Shown one piece after another: positions 33,850 through 44,345 of a stretch of 64,000 bases of DNA (within the stretch, counting starts at the first letter, position 1; each line of letters opens with the position of its first letter). Where the stretch lies: the NCBI GenBank assembly GCA_037976565.1, contig CP137679.1:24344761-24408760 (forward strand), written 5' to 3'. Made by a program: the position numbers and the translations under genes. The DNA comes from Mesocentrotus franciscanus (taxonomy: Eukaryota; Echinodermata; Echinoidea; Camarodonta; Strongylocentrotidae). The notes under the pieces were generated by a model. That model did no database searches, was not told where the DNA came from, and saw only the letters and a list, made by a program, of their open reading frames with translations.

Positions 33850-34640
33850 GGGTCCATGTACGTTTGAAAGAGAAAGCTGATTCTACTTGGAAGCAATTAT
33901 TCCGTAGAGAATATTTCAAAAACATGACAGAAAAAATATCCACAAACCAGAAATTCCAGCTTACCATTAAACTACAGCCGTACAGGAATATTTTTGACTA
34001 ATTTTTTGCTAAATGGCTCACCGTGTTAATAGAACAAACGACTTACCTTGCAAAATGACAAAAGTTGCTTCGGCAATTTAGTTTTTTTTTCTCTCTCTTT
34101 CTCTATTTTGCCCTCTTATCTGCTCTTATTTCAAAGGAAGTGGTAGTGAAAGACGCTGAAAAAAATAGAAGTTCAAAGAATTCATGATGGAGTTCAGGTC
34201 ATGTATGTGTGCAGTAACAGTAACGCTGTACATTATGAAATTTGCAAGCAGATTTCCTCTTTCACATCCTGGTGTTTTCCTAATAAATGTAGTTCTCCCA
34301 CGTTCTTAGAACGATATTAGAGTATGACGTAAATTCCGAAACAAACAACATACTCTGATTCATATGAATAGGTATGCAAACCTATTTAATACTCATCAAC
34401 TTATTATTACAATTATACACCCAAATGTAACTGAATTTGTACGTTGAGCGACCTAACCCATGTTACGTATATTTATATATATATATATTGTTTTTTAAAA
34501 TCATGACACCATAGCACTTTTTACAACATACGTTTGTGACTATACTTAATCCTATGAAAACTTTGGAGACGCATGCATGCGTGTATTGATTGCTATGAAA
34601 GCATTTTGTCACATAAATTAACGCAGATAAATAAACATAC
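33850..34640. other. Unassigned AT-rich sequence
   Basis: Follows the end of the segmental array. There is no recognisable frame, RNA or repeat apart from a short TA run at 34474-34488. Confidence 0.4.
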
Positions 34641-34644
34641 ATCA

Positions 34645-35580
34645 TTCAATTCAATTCAATTCAATTCAAGGTTTATTAAAGTATATCTTCGCTTGCCGTT
34701 GATGGCTGAATTGCGATATAGTTCACAGATAAAAAATATGCAAAATTACAAAATGAACATATCAATTACAATGAATTTAGATCGGCATAAATTTAAAACA
34801 AAATATAAATTAGAGTACAGAATTACAGTTGAAATTCTAGTTAAAATAACTTGATATAGATTTATAGCAATATATGCTGAGAGTATATTAATCAGTTGGC
34901 TTTAAAATACATATACAGAAAACCAAAGAGTTCAAATATGAGTGTCAGAAAAAATGGGTTGTTCAAATTACATCAGGAGTTTAGTGATTATTCAAAACCA
35001 TTGTAAACATCTAAAGACAAGACGAGAAATTGCAAAATATTATATTTCAAATTTAAAAACTCAAATTTGGAATGATAAAAGATAAGTTTGTTCATTAGAA
35101 GTGCATCATCGATTTACAATATTCACATGGTAATCAGTTAAATGTATTGCACAAAGTTTTTAGGAAGTACACACAAATGAAATTTTTAAAAAGTTTTTAG
35201 GAAAGTACCAATTGATATTATATAGATATATCGAGAAAAAAAAATTTCTTAAAAAAAAAAAATGGTTACATAATTTAAACAATGCAATTTATAGCAATTT
35301 CCTATTTACATGTTATGTATAAGATGTTAACGTTCTGTGTTTAATAGCCGGACTATGTAAGGTATGGCACTTTCTGTTCTACCAAAGAGATGGTTCTACA
35401 TCTGGTTTCTATCAATTTATCACTGTTTCGGAGTTGCCGACGAGATGACCTCGCCGCTGGGAGCCAATCACGAAAGTTTCTGAACAACTGGGAAGCAAAC
35501 TTCCTGCACAATTCATCTCCACGCGCCTTCAAAGAGATCATGTTACATGAAAGTAAAGCTTGATCACTGTGCACCAAGTA
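34645..35580 (-). pseudogene. LINE C-terminal fragment and 3' UTR with AATTG tail
   Basis: The minus-strand frame at 35577-35353 reads ...ISLKARGDELCRKFASQL... and ends VPYLT, with RLLN reached in another frame. This is the usual C-terminal signature of LINE reverse-transcriptase polyproteins (R-ELC-KFA ... PYL-RLLN). A frameshift or stop breaks it near 35352. Downstream the 3' UTR ends in AATAAACCTTGAATTG and (AATTG)n at 34645-34670. Confidence 0.65.
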
Positions 35581-35589
35581 TCAGTCCAG

Positions 35590-37150
35590 TCAGGCGCTCA
35601 AAATGTATCTTAAAATGTATCTTAACTTAAAGAAGCCCTATGAGCGAAATACCGTTTAACAGAAATGTCACAACAGTGGATTATATTTTGTCTCGATCGT
35701 GTTTATATATATATATATGTCGTCGTGGTCATGTGAGTCATAACTGACCCTTTGTGACCCTGTTGATGATATATCTAATTGATATAATTGATTTATTGAT
35801 TTCCATATCATCTTTTCAAACATACATATTTATTTGCATTAATGTGACATTCATATTTGATTCATGTACATTTGACACTTTTTTTTGTTCCAATACAATA
35901 CATAACATTGTACAGGAAAGGTGAAATTATCTCAATATTAAACTACACACTTAATGCATTAACAAAAAATGAGGAGGGCTTGCTTAAATTGGCGCATATT
36001 AAACATTTAGACTATATAGGTTAGAAAATAAAAGTGAGGAATGTAAACCAAACAGATCAAGTACTTTTCCATAAAATGTTATTGAATGAAGGACAAATAT
36101 GCAGTGCCAGATAACATATGTTGGAAAACCAAATGACACGTCACAATTTACTTTTCACGTAGAGGCCCAATCGATATCTACAAAGCTTTGGTCTCTCTCA
36201 CTCTCTCTCTCTCTATATATATATATATTCCCCCCTCTCTCTCTCTTTCTCTCCCTCTCTCTCTGCCCCGCTCTCTAAGTAAAAGCATTAATTTCTAAAT
36301 TTAATATCATTAAAAAAATAAAATAATAAAATAAATAATACCCAAACAATAATCAGTGAGACGTGTAAGAGAGCACCGCAAGGCAGGTCGAGATATATTT
36401 TATGGTGTTTAGGTGGTTATCTCTCTTCGGAGTAGTTTGCAGAACGTGGCTGGCGTATTCGATGCAATGATTGTCCGTTGTCTGTTGCAGCAGGGAGTTG
36501 GTTGTTATGATCGGAGTGGCGTTGCACGTATATAATATGCGCGATTCGCCCCTCACAATCACGGAACTAACCATATGAACCATTGAGTGAGTCACAATTT
36601 TGCGCCATATTGCGCCATATTTGCGCCATATTAAAGAACTACAGTATCTCATTACCATATGTAATCTTGTTTTTGGTCCGTCCAACGGTAAAATGCTAAC
36701 TTACCTGACGACAAATCTCTTTCCGTCTTCACAAAGATAATTCCTTATAGCGCACTGCTGTACTATAGTAGCTTTATTTGAACTTCCCCGCAGTGAACTT
36801 TGTACGAAAGCCTACTTAATTATACTGTAAAATGAAACTTATTGTACTTTTTCTTCTCTTGATATTCATATGATTGTATTTATATATATTATCGCATTTT
36901 CATGGTCATGGACAAGGTCAAATGCTTATTTTCATATTTCATCGTATAGGTGTTGATTTAACACCAGACCCTATACATCGGACTGCATCCTATGTGCAGA
37001 GAAGATGAAAAAGAAAATTGTCCTGGGTTATCTATAAAGTGCGTGGTGCGTGCGTATACATATAGTTGTCTGCGCCCTGCATGCTCCTGATTCTCTGATC
37101 GAGGTGTTCCCTCTTTTTATAAAAAAAAACACAATGGATGTTTCATTATA
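35590..37150. other. Unassigned sequence with simple repeats
   Basis: Contains a TA run near 35707, a CT-rich microsatellite at about 36190-36275 and three near-tandem TTGCGCCATAT units at about 36599-36631. No protein similarity was recognised. Confidence 0.45.
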
Positions 37151-37151
37151 A

Positions 37152-37357
37152 TACACCCCTTCACGGTTAAGGCCGCCGTTTTAATTTGCGATTAAACATA
37201 GCGTCATCAATGTTTTCAGATGCGCATGTATTGTTGCGTCACTGCCTGCGCTTAGCGCTCACATCATATTGACATGGGCGCCATTTTAAATTGAGAGTAA
37301 ACAACAAAATGGCGCCCATGTCGTCGCATGCACACTCTTGTACCGTGAAAGGGTGTA
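37152..37357. mobile_element. 206-bp Harbinger-like MITE (TAA duplication)
   Basis: The ends TACACCCCTTCACGGT ... ACCGTGAAAGGGTGTA are inverted, with TAA on each side. A second, internal inverted repeat GACATGGGCGCCATTTT / AAAATGGCGCCCATGTC lies at about 37271-37323. Confidence 0.8.
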
Positions 37358-37767
37358 TAAATGGATGTTTTAAGCAAAGGCGTCACTACATCTGGGTTCC
37401 TTGACAGCACTCCACTCTGAAGTCCTGTTATCAAAGTTTGGGAATTTCTCTTTCTGCTAGACCCTCGAGGTAGTCCTGATTCAGTCCGTTCTTTGTTTTT
37501 ATTCTTCTATCACACGCATCGATGCCGCACACAGCGCGGTCTCTCAATTGATCGCGCGATCCCCCAAATTTCCGTCCACTACAGAATGAGAGGAATGGCT
37601 ATAGGTCTACTTTCAACGTTGAGGGTGTGTTATTTTATCACCTGATTGGGCGCGCGACACGGAAACGGTACAGAGGCTGGACTTCCCTCTAGGCCGAGAT
37701 ATTTAGGGATAAGTTTAAGTATTTACCCCATATCTATTGTTTTAGTATAGTTTGATGTTCACATCGG

Positions 37768-37938
37768 GTGGATTCAAGTTCGGTGTTGGTGTTGTTGCTG
37801 TTGAGAGCGTGGAAAAAAAATTAAGGCTGCTGAACCGAGCTCCGAGAATAGTGCAATCTGTGAGAAAAAATCCGGGTGTAGTGGCTTTTTGTGTTCGTGT
37901 TTTACAACACCAAAACCAGCTTTCGACACCGAACTTGG
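37768..37938. mobile_element. Putative MITE with CAAGTTCGGTGT inverted ends
   Basis: TTCAAGTTCGGTGTTGGTGTTG-like left end (positions 37770-37795) and a CAACACCAAAACC...ACACCGAACTTGG right end. The target duplication is not clear. Confidence 0.55.
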
Positions 37939-37987
37939 AAAATAATAGGTGTAACTGTCAGCGCTTAGAGACGGTATTCCGTATTAA

Positions 37988-38333
37988 AGGTACAGACCGG
38001 TAGTGGTAAAATTGCGGTTCAAGGGTTTTGGGGTCAAAATATCCATCAATATTGTTTAAATATTGCCTTCAGAGGTTTAGGTGGCAATACTTCAACCTAA
38101 ATTCGCAAAAAAGCAGAAATATATGCCCAAATGTTCAATGTTGAAATGGCTTCGCGATATCTATCCAGGCCGGATCGATATGATAATTTACCAAATATAT
38201 CAATTAGTAGGCGATTTCCCGGCAAAATTTGTATCATCACATATTAGTAAAAACATATTCTTTCACATGATTGGTAATAAGAGCTTCCATTTCATTTTTT
38301 GAGAGGGGGCGTTTCCAAAACTGGTCTATACCT
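37988..38333. mobile_element. 346-bp TTAA-flanked MITE inside a SINE/LINE tail
   Basis: TTAA on both sides (37984-37987, 38334-38337), ends AGGTACAGACCGGT / ACTGGTCTATACCT. Removing it joins AGCGCTTAGAGACGGTATTC to GCGCTATATAAATGCA, which looks like the 3' tail of the local LINE/SINE family. Confidence 0.8.
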
Positions 38334-38689
38334 TTAAGCGCTATATAAATGCAGATTTTGGCATATTATTATTTCATTCAAACAGCCCGAATCTAATTTT
38401 GTATGAGTTTCAGTACGATTCATAATACCATTATTATTTTTGAGAAGAAAGCCTGTACCTTTTCACTTAGAATAATATGCATGATACCTGCCCTTTTTAT
38501 TGACAAGTTTATGGCGATAGGTGGCGTGCGTAATAATGCTGTATAAGCCCCCACTGATCTCTACGGAAAAAATCCGTAGAGTTCAGTGAAAATTATTTTC
38601 CTGAATTCCTGATTATCCACAAGTTAGATACCAAAAACAATTTTGTTCTTCTTTTTTTCTTCTCTCTCTTTTTTTCAGGTTGTCCATCC

Positions 38690-39720
38690 GTCGTTCCGTC
38701 CCGCTTTCTTGTTATCGCGATATCTCAAGAACCGTTTGAGGTATGAACTTTAAACTTTGTGACAGTATTATATTATCAGCATAGGGGAAACTGAATAGAT
38801 TGCGGGGTAAGTAGGCCAAAATTCAACTATAGAGGTCGGTTCTGAAATACAGGTATTAGCCTCGTTATCGCTATATCGCAAGATTCACTTGAGGTTTGAA
38901 CTTCAAACTTGGTGATAGTATAAATGGAAGACGATTTGATTAGATATTGGTGTAAGTAGATCAAAGACCGGTGGTCATAGAGGTCAATTTCTGAAATACA
39001 GGTTTTAGCCTCGTTATAATTATATCGCGACATCTCAAGCAGTGGCGTAATGAGCAAAAACTTGGGGGGAGGGGGGCAGAAAGAAGAACAAAAGTATAAC
39101 TTACAAAAAACCTGAAAAATCATGTTATTTTTGCAACATTTGTAAATCACTTTTATCAAATTAGAAATAAACCACGTTTGAATTTTATTTGAGGAACTGC
39201 CCCCGACCTAAGCCCCATCCATCAATACGCTAATGATCTCAAGAACCACTTGTATGAACTTCAAATTTTGGAGAACGATTCATCCAGATTTTGGGATAAA
39301 CAGTCTAAGCTCAAGGATCATAGAGATCACTTTACATGAAATTACAGGTTTTAGCCTCACTGTCGCAATAATTTTCTCAAGAACCGTTTGAGTTATGAAC
39401 TTCAAACTTTGTGATAGTATGCATCAGCATTGAGAGACAAACTGATTATATTTGGGGGTAAGTAGGTCCAAGGTCATAAAGGTCAACTCCACTGATGGAA
39501 TTTTTCGCACTTTAGCCTTGTTCTCACAATATCTGTACTACCATTTAGGAAAATAAACTTAAACCTTGATTCTAGTATATATATATATATATAGATGCAC
39601 GAAATTATTAGATTTTAGGTTTATTGGGTCAGAGGTTAGCGACCATGAATTGTTGGCCTCATTAATCTCAATATTCTAAGAACTTTCGAGCCATGAACTT
39701 CAAACCAGGCTATCACCTTA
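38690..39720. repeat. 155-bp satellite-like tandem repeat, about six units
   Basis: Units recur at about 38713, 38867, 39022, 39364, 39521 and 39664, with TATCGCGATATCTCAAGAAC, a TATGAACTTCAAACTTTGTG-like middle and GTAAGTAGGTC-like ends. It is interrupted by the hAT element 39040-39235. Confidence 0.8.
39040..39235. mobile_element. 196-bp hAT-like MITE with ATCTCAAG duplication
   Basis: Begins CAGTGGCGTAATGAGC and ends ATCAATACGCTAATG. ATCTCAAG flanks both sides (39032-39039, 39236-39243). It is an internally deleted relative of the 29447-31980 composite, sharing ACATTTGTAAATCAC and AAACCACGTTTGAATTTTAT. Confidence 0.9.
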
Positions 39721-40254
39721 TAGAGGGATGGACTATACCACTAAAGATTGATTTGATTTGAAAATATTTAAACATGTATAAAGTACATATAAATGCAATA
39801 ATGAAATCACACAATGCAATAACATAGTCTAAAAGACAAAATAGAAAAATTGAAGAAGTGAAATTGTAAAAGGGAATACTGTTGACCTAAATGTATACAT
39901 TGAAACGGAGGGGCATGCTAAAAAAGGGAATGCTTGTATAGCGCAAGCCCTTAAAACTTAGATACATAATAATAGAGAGAAAGATCTTGGGGTAAGTAGG
40001 TGTATAAGGACAAACGTCACAAAGACAAAGGTCAATCTGTGATAATGACGAGTTCTAAGTCTTGTACATGAATCACATTCTAATTAAAAAAAAAACATTG
40101 ATGAATGTAATCAACTAGTATATCAGAGAGAGGTTAAGTCAAGCTGAGTTTGCGGAGATAGGTCGTATATGAGAAATGAATGTGAAAATACTAATTAAAA
40201 AAATTATACAATGTGTACATGTTGTAGAAATCGGTAGTAATGAAATAACTGAAT
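39720..40254. other. Unassigned AT-rich sequence before the LINE
   Basis: No frame or boundary repeat recognised. It contains the flank of the 5'-truncated LINE insertion. Confidence 0.4.
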
Positions 40255-42291
40255 ATAGGTGGGGCATATTGGAGACGCAGGAGGAGCAGTATAACAACAA
40301 TCAATAAGCAGCTGCTCAATGATGCTTCATCGGACTATCATTCTGCCCTTAAAGAAGCAAAGAGAAGTTATCATCGTGACAAAATTTCAAGCTGTGACCA
40401 GAAGGAATTGTTCCGAACCATCTAAAGGTTGACCGTGGAAAACCCTTCACAGACCTTACCTCTTCATACTTCACCAGCAGAGCTGTCCGAGATATTCTCA
40501 CAGTTCTTTGAAAGTAAGATCGTCAATCTAAGAACGCGGAACGATGAACAGGTAGAAAATCAAGAACCTGGATCTTCTTGGGCTTCTTCGTGTTTGGTAG
40601 CTGGAAGCAAACCGATCTGCTCCTTGGAGAAGTTTGGTAAGGCTTCCCATGCTGATGTGCTCAAGATCGTCAAATCAAATAAGATCAAGGCATGTTCACT
40701 TGACCCTGTTCCAGCATGTGTCTTCAGAAAGTGCTTGGATATCCTTCTTCCTGCTTTGACGGACATGACAAACCAGTCACTTCAGACTGGAACCTTTCCA
40801 TCATCACTGAAATCTGCACTTATCATCCCAACGCTGAAGAGTCCTTCTGTAGACCCAGAGACTCTAAAAAATTACCGTCCTATATCAAATTTACCTTTCC
40901 CTGGGAAAGTCATAGAACGGATCGTTAGTCAGCAGCTGATGACTTACCTGAATTCGAACTCTCTACTACCCTCTAGACAATCTGCATACAGGCAGCATCA
41001 CAGCGTAGAGACTGCTCTCATAAGAGTTCAGAATGACCTCTTGCAGTCCTTGGATGCCGGGAATGAGGCAGTCCTTCTTTTATTAGATTTAACCTCGGCA
41101 TTCGACACTGTGGATCATCCCATCCTTCTTACCAGGCTCCGAGACAGATTCGGTGTGACCGGGGTGGCATTGGACTGGTTTGCGTCCTATCTTTCGAGAA
41201 GACAACAGAGTGTGTTAGTCAAGGATGTAACGTCTAATCCTAGACCGCTGCTACGGGGCGTCCCACAAGGATCGGTGATCGGCCCGCTCATGTTTATATG
41301 CTATACCGCTCCTGTGGAAGATATCATCCTTGGCCATGGTTTTTCGACAATGATGTACGCGGATGACACACAGTTGTATGTCACAATGAAACCCCAGGCA
41401 AGGGACCAAATGGTCTCAAAACTCGAACTCTGTCTACACGACATTCGCTGCTGGATGAAGGATAATCAACTTACACTTAATGATAATAAGATGGAGGTAT
41501 TGCATGTGTCGTCACGTTTTAAGCAACGTCAAGAACTGGGTGCTATTACATCTGGTGGAAGTCAAGTTGGACCATCCCCATCTCTACGTGATCTTGGTGT
41601 AATCCTTGACAGTCACTTGACTATGCAGCAGCATGTCAACAATACTTGCAAGAAAGCATCTTTGGCCCTTAGAAGAATAGGTCGTGTCCGTCAATATCTC
41701 AATAGCAGGACAACTGAGATATTGGTCCACGCCTTTGTAACATCTTTGCTTGACAGCTGCAACTGCCTTCTTCTGGGAGCTCCAGAGAGAGAACTCTGTA
41801 AGTTGCAGAGGATTCAGAACTCTGCAGCTCGCTTAGTGTCAAGAGCGAAGAGGTCTCAACACATAACACCTATCTTGAGAGATCTACACTGGTTGCCAGT
41901 TCAGTTACGGATCCGCTACAAGGTCAATCTAATCATCTTTAAAGCTCTCCATGGCACGTGTCCAGAGTACATCTCAGATTTGCTCACACCGTACATCCCA
42001 CCAAGGCGTCTGCGGTCATCTTCCCAACACCTTCTCACCATCAATCATGGGGCCACAAAAACCTATGGTGACAGGGCATTTGCATGTGGTGGACCAAAAC
42101 TTTGGAACGCTCTCCCAGTGTCGCTACGCTCCATGACTGATGTTGAAGTTTTTAAGAGAGCGCTGAAAACTCACCTTTTTTATGAATGTTTCCAGTAATT
42201 ATGTAAACATTGTACATTGTAAAGCGCTTTGAGAGAGCCTGCGGTCCTGAAATGCGCTATAAAAGAACGAACTATTATTATTATTATTATT
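40255..42291 (+). mobile_element. 5'-truncated CR1/L2/Daphne-like LINE
   Basis: Similarity to a LINE frame starts abruptly at about 40255 (GAYWRRRRSS...), so the RNA-binding protein and endonuclease parts are missing by 5' truncation. The reverse transcriptase is complete. The 3' end is TGTAAAGCGCTTTGAGAGAG, a CCTGCGGTCCTGAAATGCGC block and (ATT)n. The 3' block is shared with the SINE at 19071-19434. Confidence 0.9.
40429..42198 (+). CDS. LINE reverse transcriptase (open frame, 589 codons)
   Basis: Encodes the polymerase that copies LINE RNA into DNA at the target site. The motifs are in order: NYRPISNLP near residue 149, LLDLTSAFDTVDH near 218, LLRGVPQGSVIGPLMF near 274, the catalytic YADD at 310-313, then a thumb and C-terminal region ending GDRAFACGGPKLWNALP. 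The frame has no ATG at its start: it follows an in-frame TAA at 40423. Upstream codons from about 40258 continue the same protein, so the TAA is probably a CAA-to-TAA change. It is otherwise unbroken, indicating a fairly young copy. Lacking the endonuclease, it cannot move by itself. Confidence 0.9.
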   Translation: MTVENPSQTLPLHTSPAELSEIFSQFFESKIVNLRTRNDEQVENQEPGSSWASSCLVAGSKPICSLEKFGKASHADVLKIVKSNKIKACSLDPVPACVFRKCLDILLPALTDMTNQSLQTGTFPSSLKSALIIPTLKSPSVDPETLKNYRPISNLPFPGKVIERIVSQQLMTYLNSNSLLPSRQSAYRQHHSVETALIRVQNDLLQSLDAGNEAVLLLLDLTSAFDTVDHPILLTRLRDRFGVTGVALDWFASYLSRRQQSVLVKDVTSNPRPLLRGVPQGSVIGPLMFICYTAPVEDIILGHGFSTMMYADDTQLYVTMKPQARDQMVSKLELCLHDIRCWMKDNQLTLNDNKMEVLHVSSRFKQRQELGAITSGGSQVGPSPSLRDLGVILDSHLTMQQHVNNTCKKASLALRRIGRVRQYLNSRTTEILVHAFVTSLLDSCNCLLLGAPERELCKLQRIQNSAARLVSRAKRSQHITPILRDLHWLPVQLRIRYKVNLIIFKALHGTCPEYISDLLTPYIPPRRLRSSSQHLLTINHGATKTYGDRAFACGGPKLWNALPVSLRSMTDVEVFKRALKTHLFYECFQ

Positions 42292-43611
42292 CTTTTCTCT
42301 CTTTTTTCTTGATTTTGTTTAACGTCGTGTCACAGAAGCGGTTGAACGGTGGCGGAAGCCGGTTTGCTTCTTCACTTTAGGATTTTATCATAATTATGTG
42401 TGTTTCCCCCTTTAAAAATAAATTCATCCACATTCATGCGAAAACCAGTGGCGTAGAGTGGGCTCAGCCATTGTTTGGGGAGACACCAGTCTTTAGTCTA
42501 CTATAGATCACCGTATTTCAACTCACGGCACCTTTTTAGAAGTTAAAAAGTTTCCCCGTCACCCAATTCAAATCCATCAAAGGGTTTTTTTTCTCCATCC
42601 CTCGTACACGTAGACATACAGGGAAATTTTAGCGTGAGGACCGCATATCATTAAATTGTTTTTATTAACGCCCAAATCTTTTGGCATTAAAACAAATTTC
42701 TACGCTTCAACATTTTTAGCGCAATTTTGCGAAGGCTTTAACTTCGTGGTTAGTTTCGTTTCACCCTTTTTTAGCTAAACAAGGCGGATGCCCGAATAAA
42801 GTGCCTAAAAAAAGATGTGATAAAATTAAACAATGAGAGACATACTGAAACATACAGAGATAGAGGACCGGACTAGTTGAATGTGCTTATCCAGGGGGTT
42901 GGTCGGAGGGGTGTTTCTGACTCCTTTTTATTTCTTGTCAGAGAGTTATTGGTGTAAGTTAACACCCCCACAAGTTAGATACAAAAACAAGGTTGGCTTC
43001 AAACAGACTAAACAAGTGCTCAGGGATGTTTGCCACCTAAAGATCACGGACTCGTCATTTTTTCCTGGGAAACAACTTCAAAGTTCAGTAATCACAGGTA
43101 CTACCATAACAATAGTTATGACGAAAATGTGGTTCAGTAAGATCGAACTTTTTGATTTTCAAGTTTGATGGCGTCTTCGTCGGAACGAATGCAAAAACAA
43201 TCAAAACTTCCTGATATTTTGTCAAAATCTCAATAATTTCTTTCAAATTAATTTCAAAGAACAAATCGCCTCAAGCTAACTTAAATTTCCTCCTTTGATG
43301 GTACTAGATACTTTTTGCTTTTAATTTTACATCGTATTTCGGAAGCGGTGGAAGTGGGGTGGGAGCCGGTTTGCTTTTTCATTTTAAGATTTTATCTTTT
43401 TTTTTAAATTCATTCCCATCTTTTCGAAAATATATTAAAATAGCTATCGTGGAACGTGAAAAGGGAATGATACGACCCCATATCCCCGCAATCGATCTAC
43501 AATTCCATTTTGTCGCATCTTACCCCCCGCCCTCTATACCAGTGCCCCCTAAATGGATAGATCGTTAACATTTCATTTCATTTCATTTGAGTAACAGTGG
43601 GGAATTGTGTT
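42292..43611. other. Intergenic sequence before TRAF-B with a decayed direct repeat
   Basis: GGAAGCCGGTTTGCTTCTTC near 42353 has a diverged direct copy near 43342-43420. CAGTGGCGTAGAGTGGGC at 42447 resembles a hAT end but no partner was found. A 95-codon frame at 42881-43168 matches nothing I know. Confidence 0.4.
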
Positions 43612-44158
43612 TTAAGGGTTAAGTTACTTGGACTTAAATATTACATGATTAAGTAAAAAATAGTATTATGACTATTGTTTGTTTTTACTCGCACGCAGTT
43701 AACTTTACCTTTTATTAGACAATGTTGGTGTCCGAACAGGTTGACACAACCGGTCAGTTGGTTTAAAACACACACTTGAAGAAGTTCTCTAGCAATGTTT
43801 CATAAATCTTTTAAGACTGATGGTGGACAATATTATAAAGGACAAATATTCTTGATAGTTAGTGCTATTTGGTTAATATTTTTTGTCAATCTGAAGGCAA
43901 AAGAGGAGTCTTTATGTTTGTTAAAAGAGAGATTTCAATTTGTTTAGTATAGATCAAACGAAAGAACCTTGCAAGATATGTTACTGAGTTCCCAATCTGT
44001 TTTTGATTGTCTAAAACTTAAAAAAAAATCATAACTTGCCATTAAATACAATTGTTTTAAATTGGATTTTGCTCAAATTTCACTGATCTGTTTTCTGTTT
44101 CTATTATTGTCAACATTGAAAAGGTGTGGTCTATTTCTGTTTTTTCTTTCCTTTTCAG
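43612..44158 (+). promoter_or_regulatory. TRAF-B upstream conserved block (presumed promoter and leader intron)
   Basis: Aligns in inverted orientation with 6945-6054 upstream of TRAF-A. Position 44158 is the AG of a strong acceptor (TTTCTTTCCTTTTCAG), so an untranslated exon should lie upstream within the block. The part at 43971-44113 resembles one half of the foldback element 49813-50352 (compare 50188-50321). No TATA box is convincing. Confidence 0.65.
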
Positions 44159-44184
44159 ATAACTCTTTTCCACTACATATTTAA

Positions 44185-44345
44185 ATGGGGGGTGCAGAAC
44201 TGCGGTACTCCGATGACAACAAACGGCTGCCGGCAGTGGTCCTGGAGAGCCAGTGTCCACTCTGCACCTTTACTTTCCGAGACCCTTTGTCTGCCAGTTG
44301 CAAGCATCCAGCCTGCAAAAGTTGCCTGGCGGTTCTATTCACAAG
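44185..44345 (+). CDS. TRAF-B coding exon 1 (first part of RING)
   Basis: 161 nt, residues 1-54, with CPLC and the SCKHPACKSC cluster. Ends in phase 2 at AG|GTAAG. The spliced exon probably begins at 44159. Confidence 0.9.

Larger units (their letters stand above)
28990..33850. repeat. Segmental array, fourth unit (alpha and beta only)
   Basis: Alpha starts at about 29030 and is split by the insertion 29214-32025, by a LINE/SINE tail near 32081, by the foldback 32132-32965 and by the 7SL-like insert near 33320-33486. Beta runs from 33625 to about 33850, where similarity ends. Confidence 0.75.

Noticed and set aside
36353..36685. 110-codon minus-strand frame
   Set aside because: No recognisable motif, partly repetitive (TTGCGCCATAT), no neighbouring exons.
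42447..43560. hAT element between CAGTGGCGTAGAGTGGGC and a CCAGTGCCCC end
   Set aside because: Only the left end resembles a terminus; no matching right end or 8-bp duplication was found.
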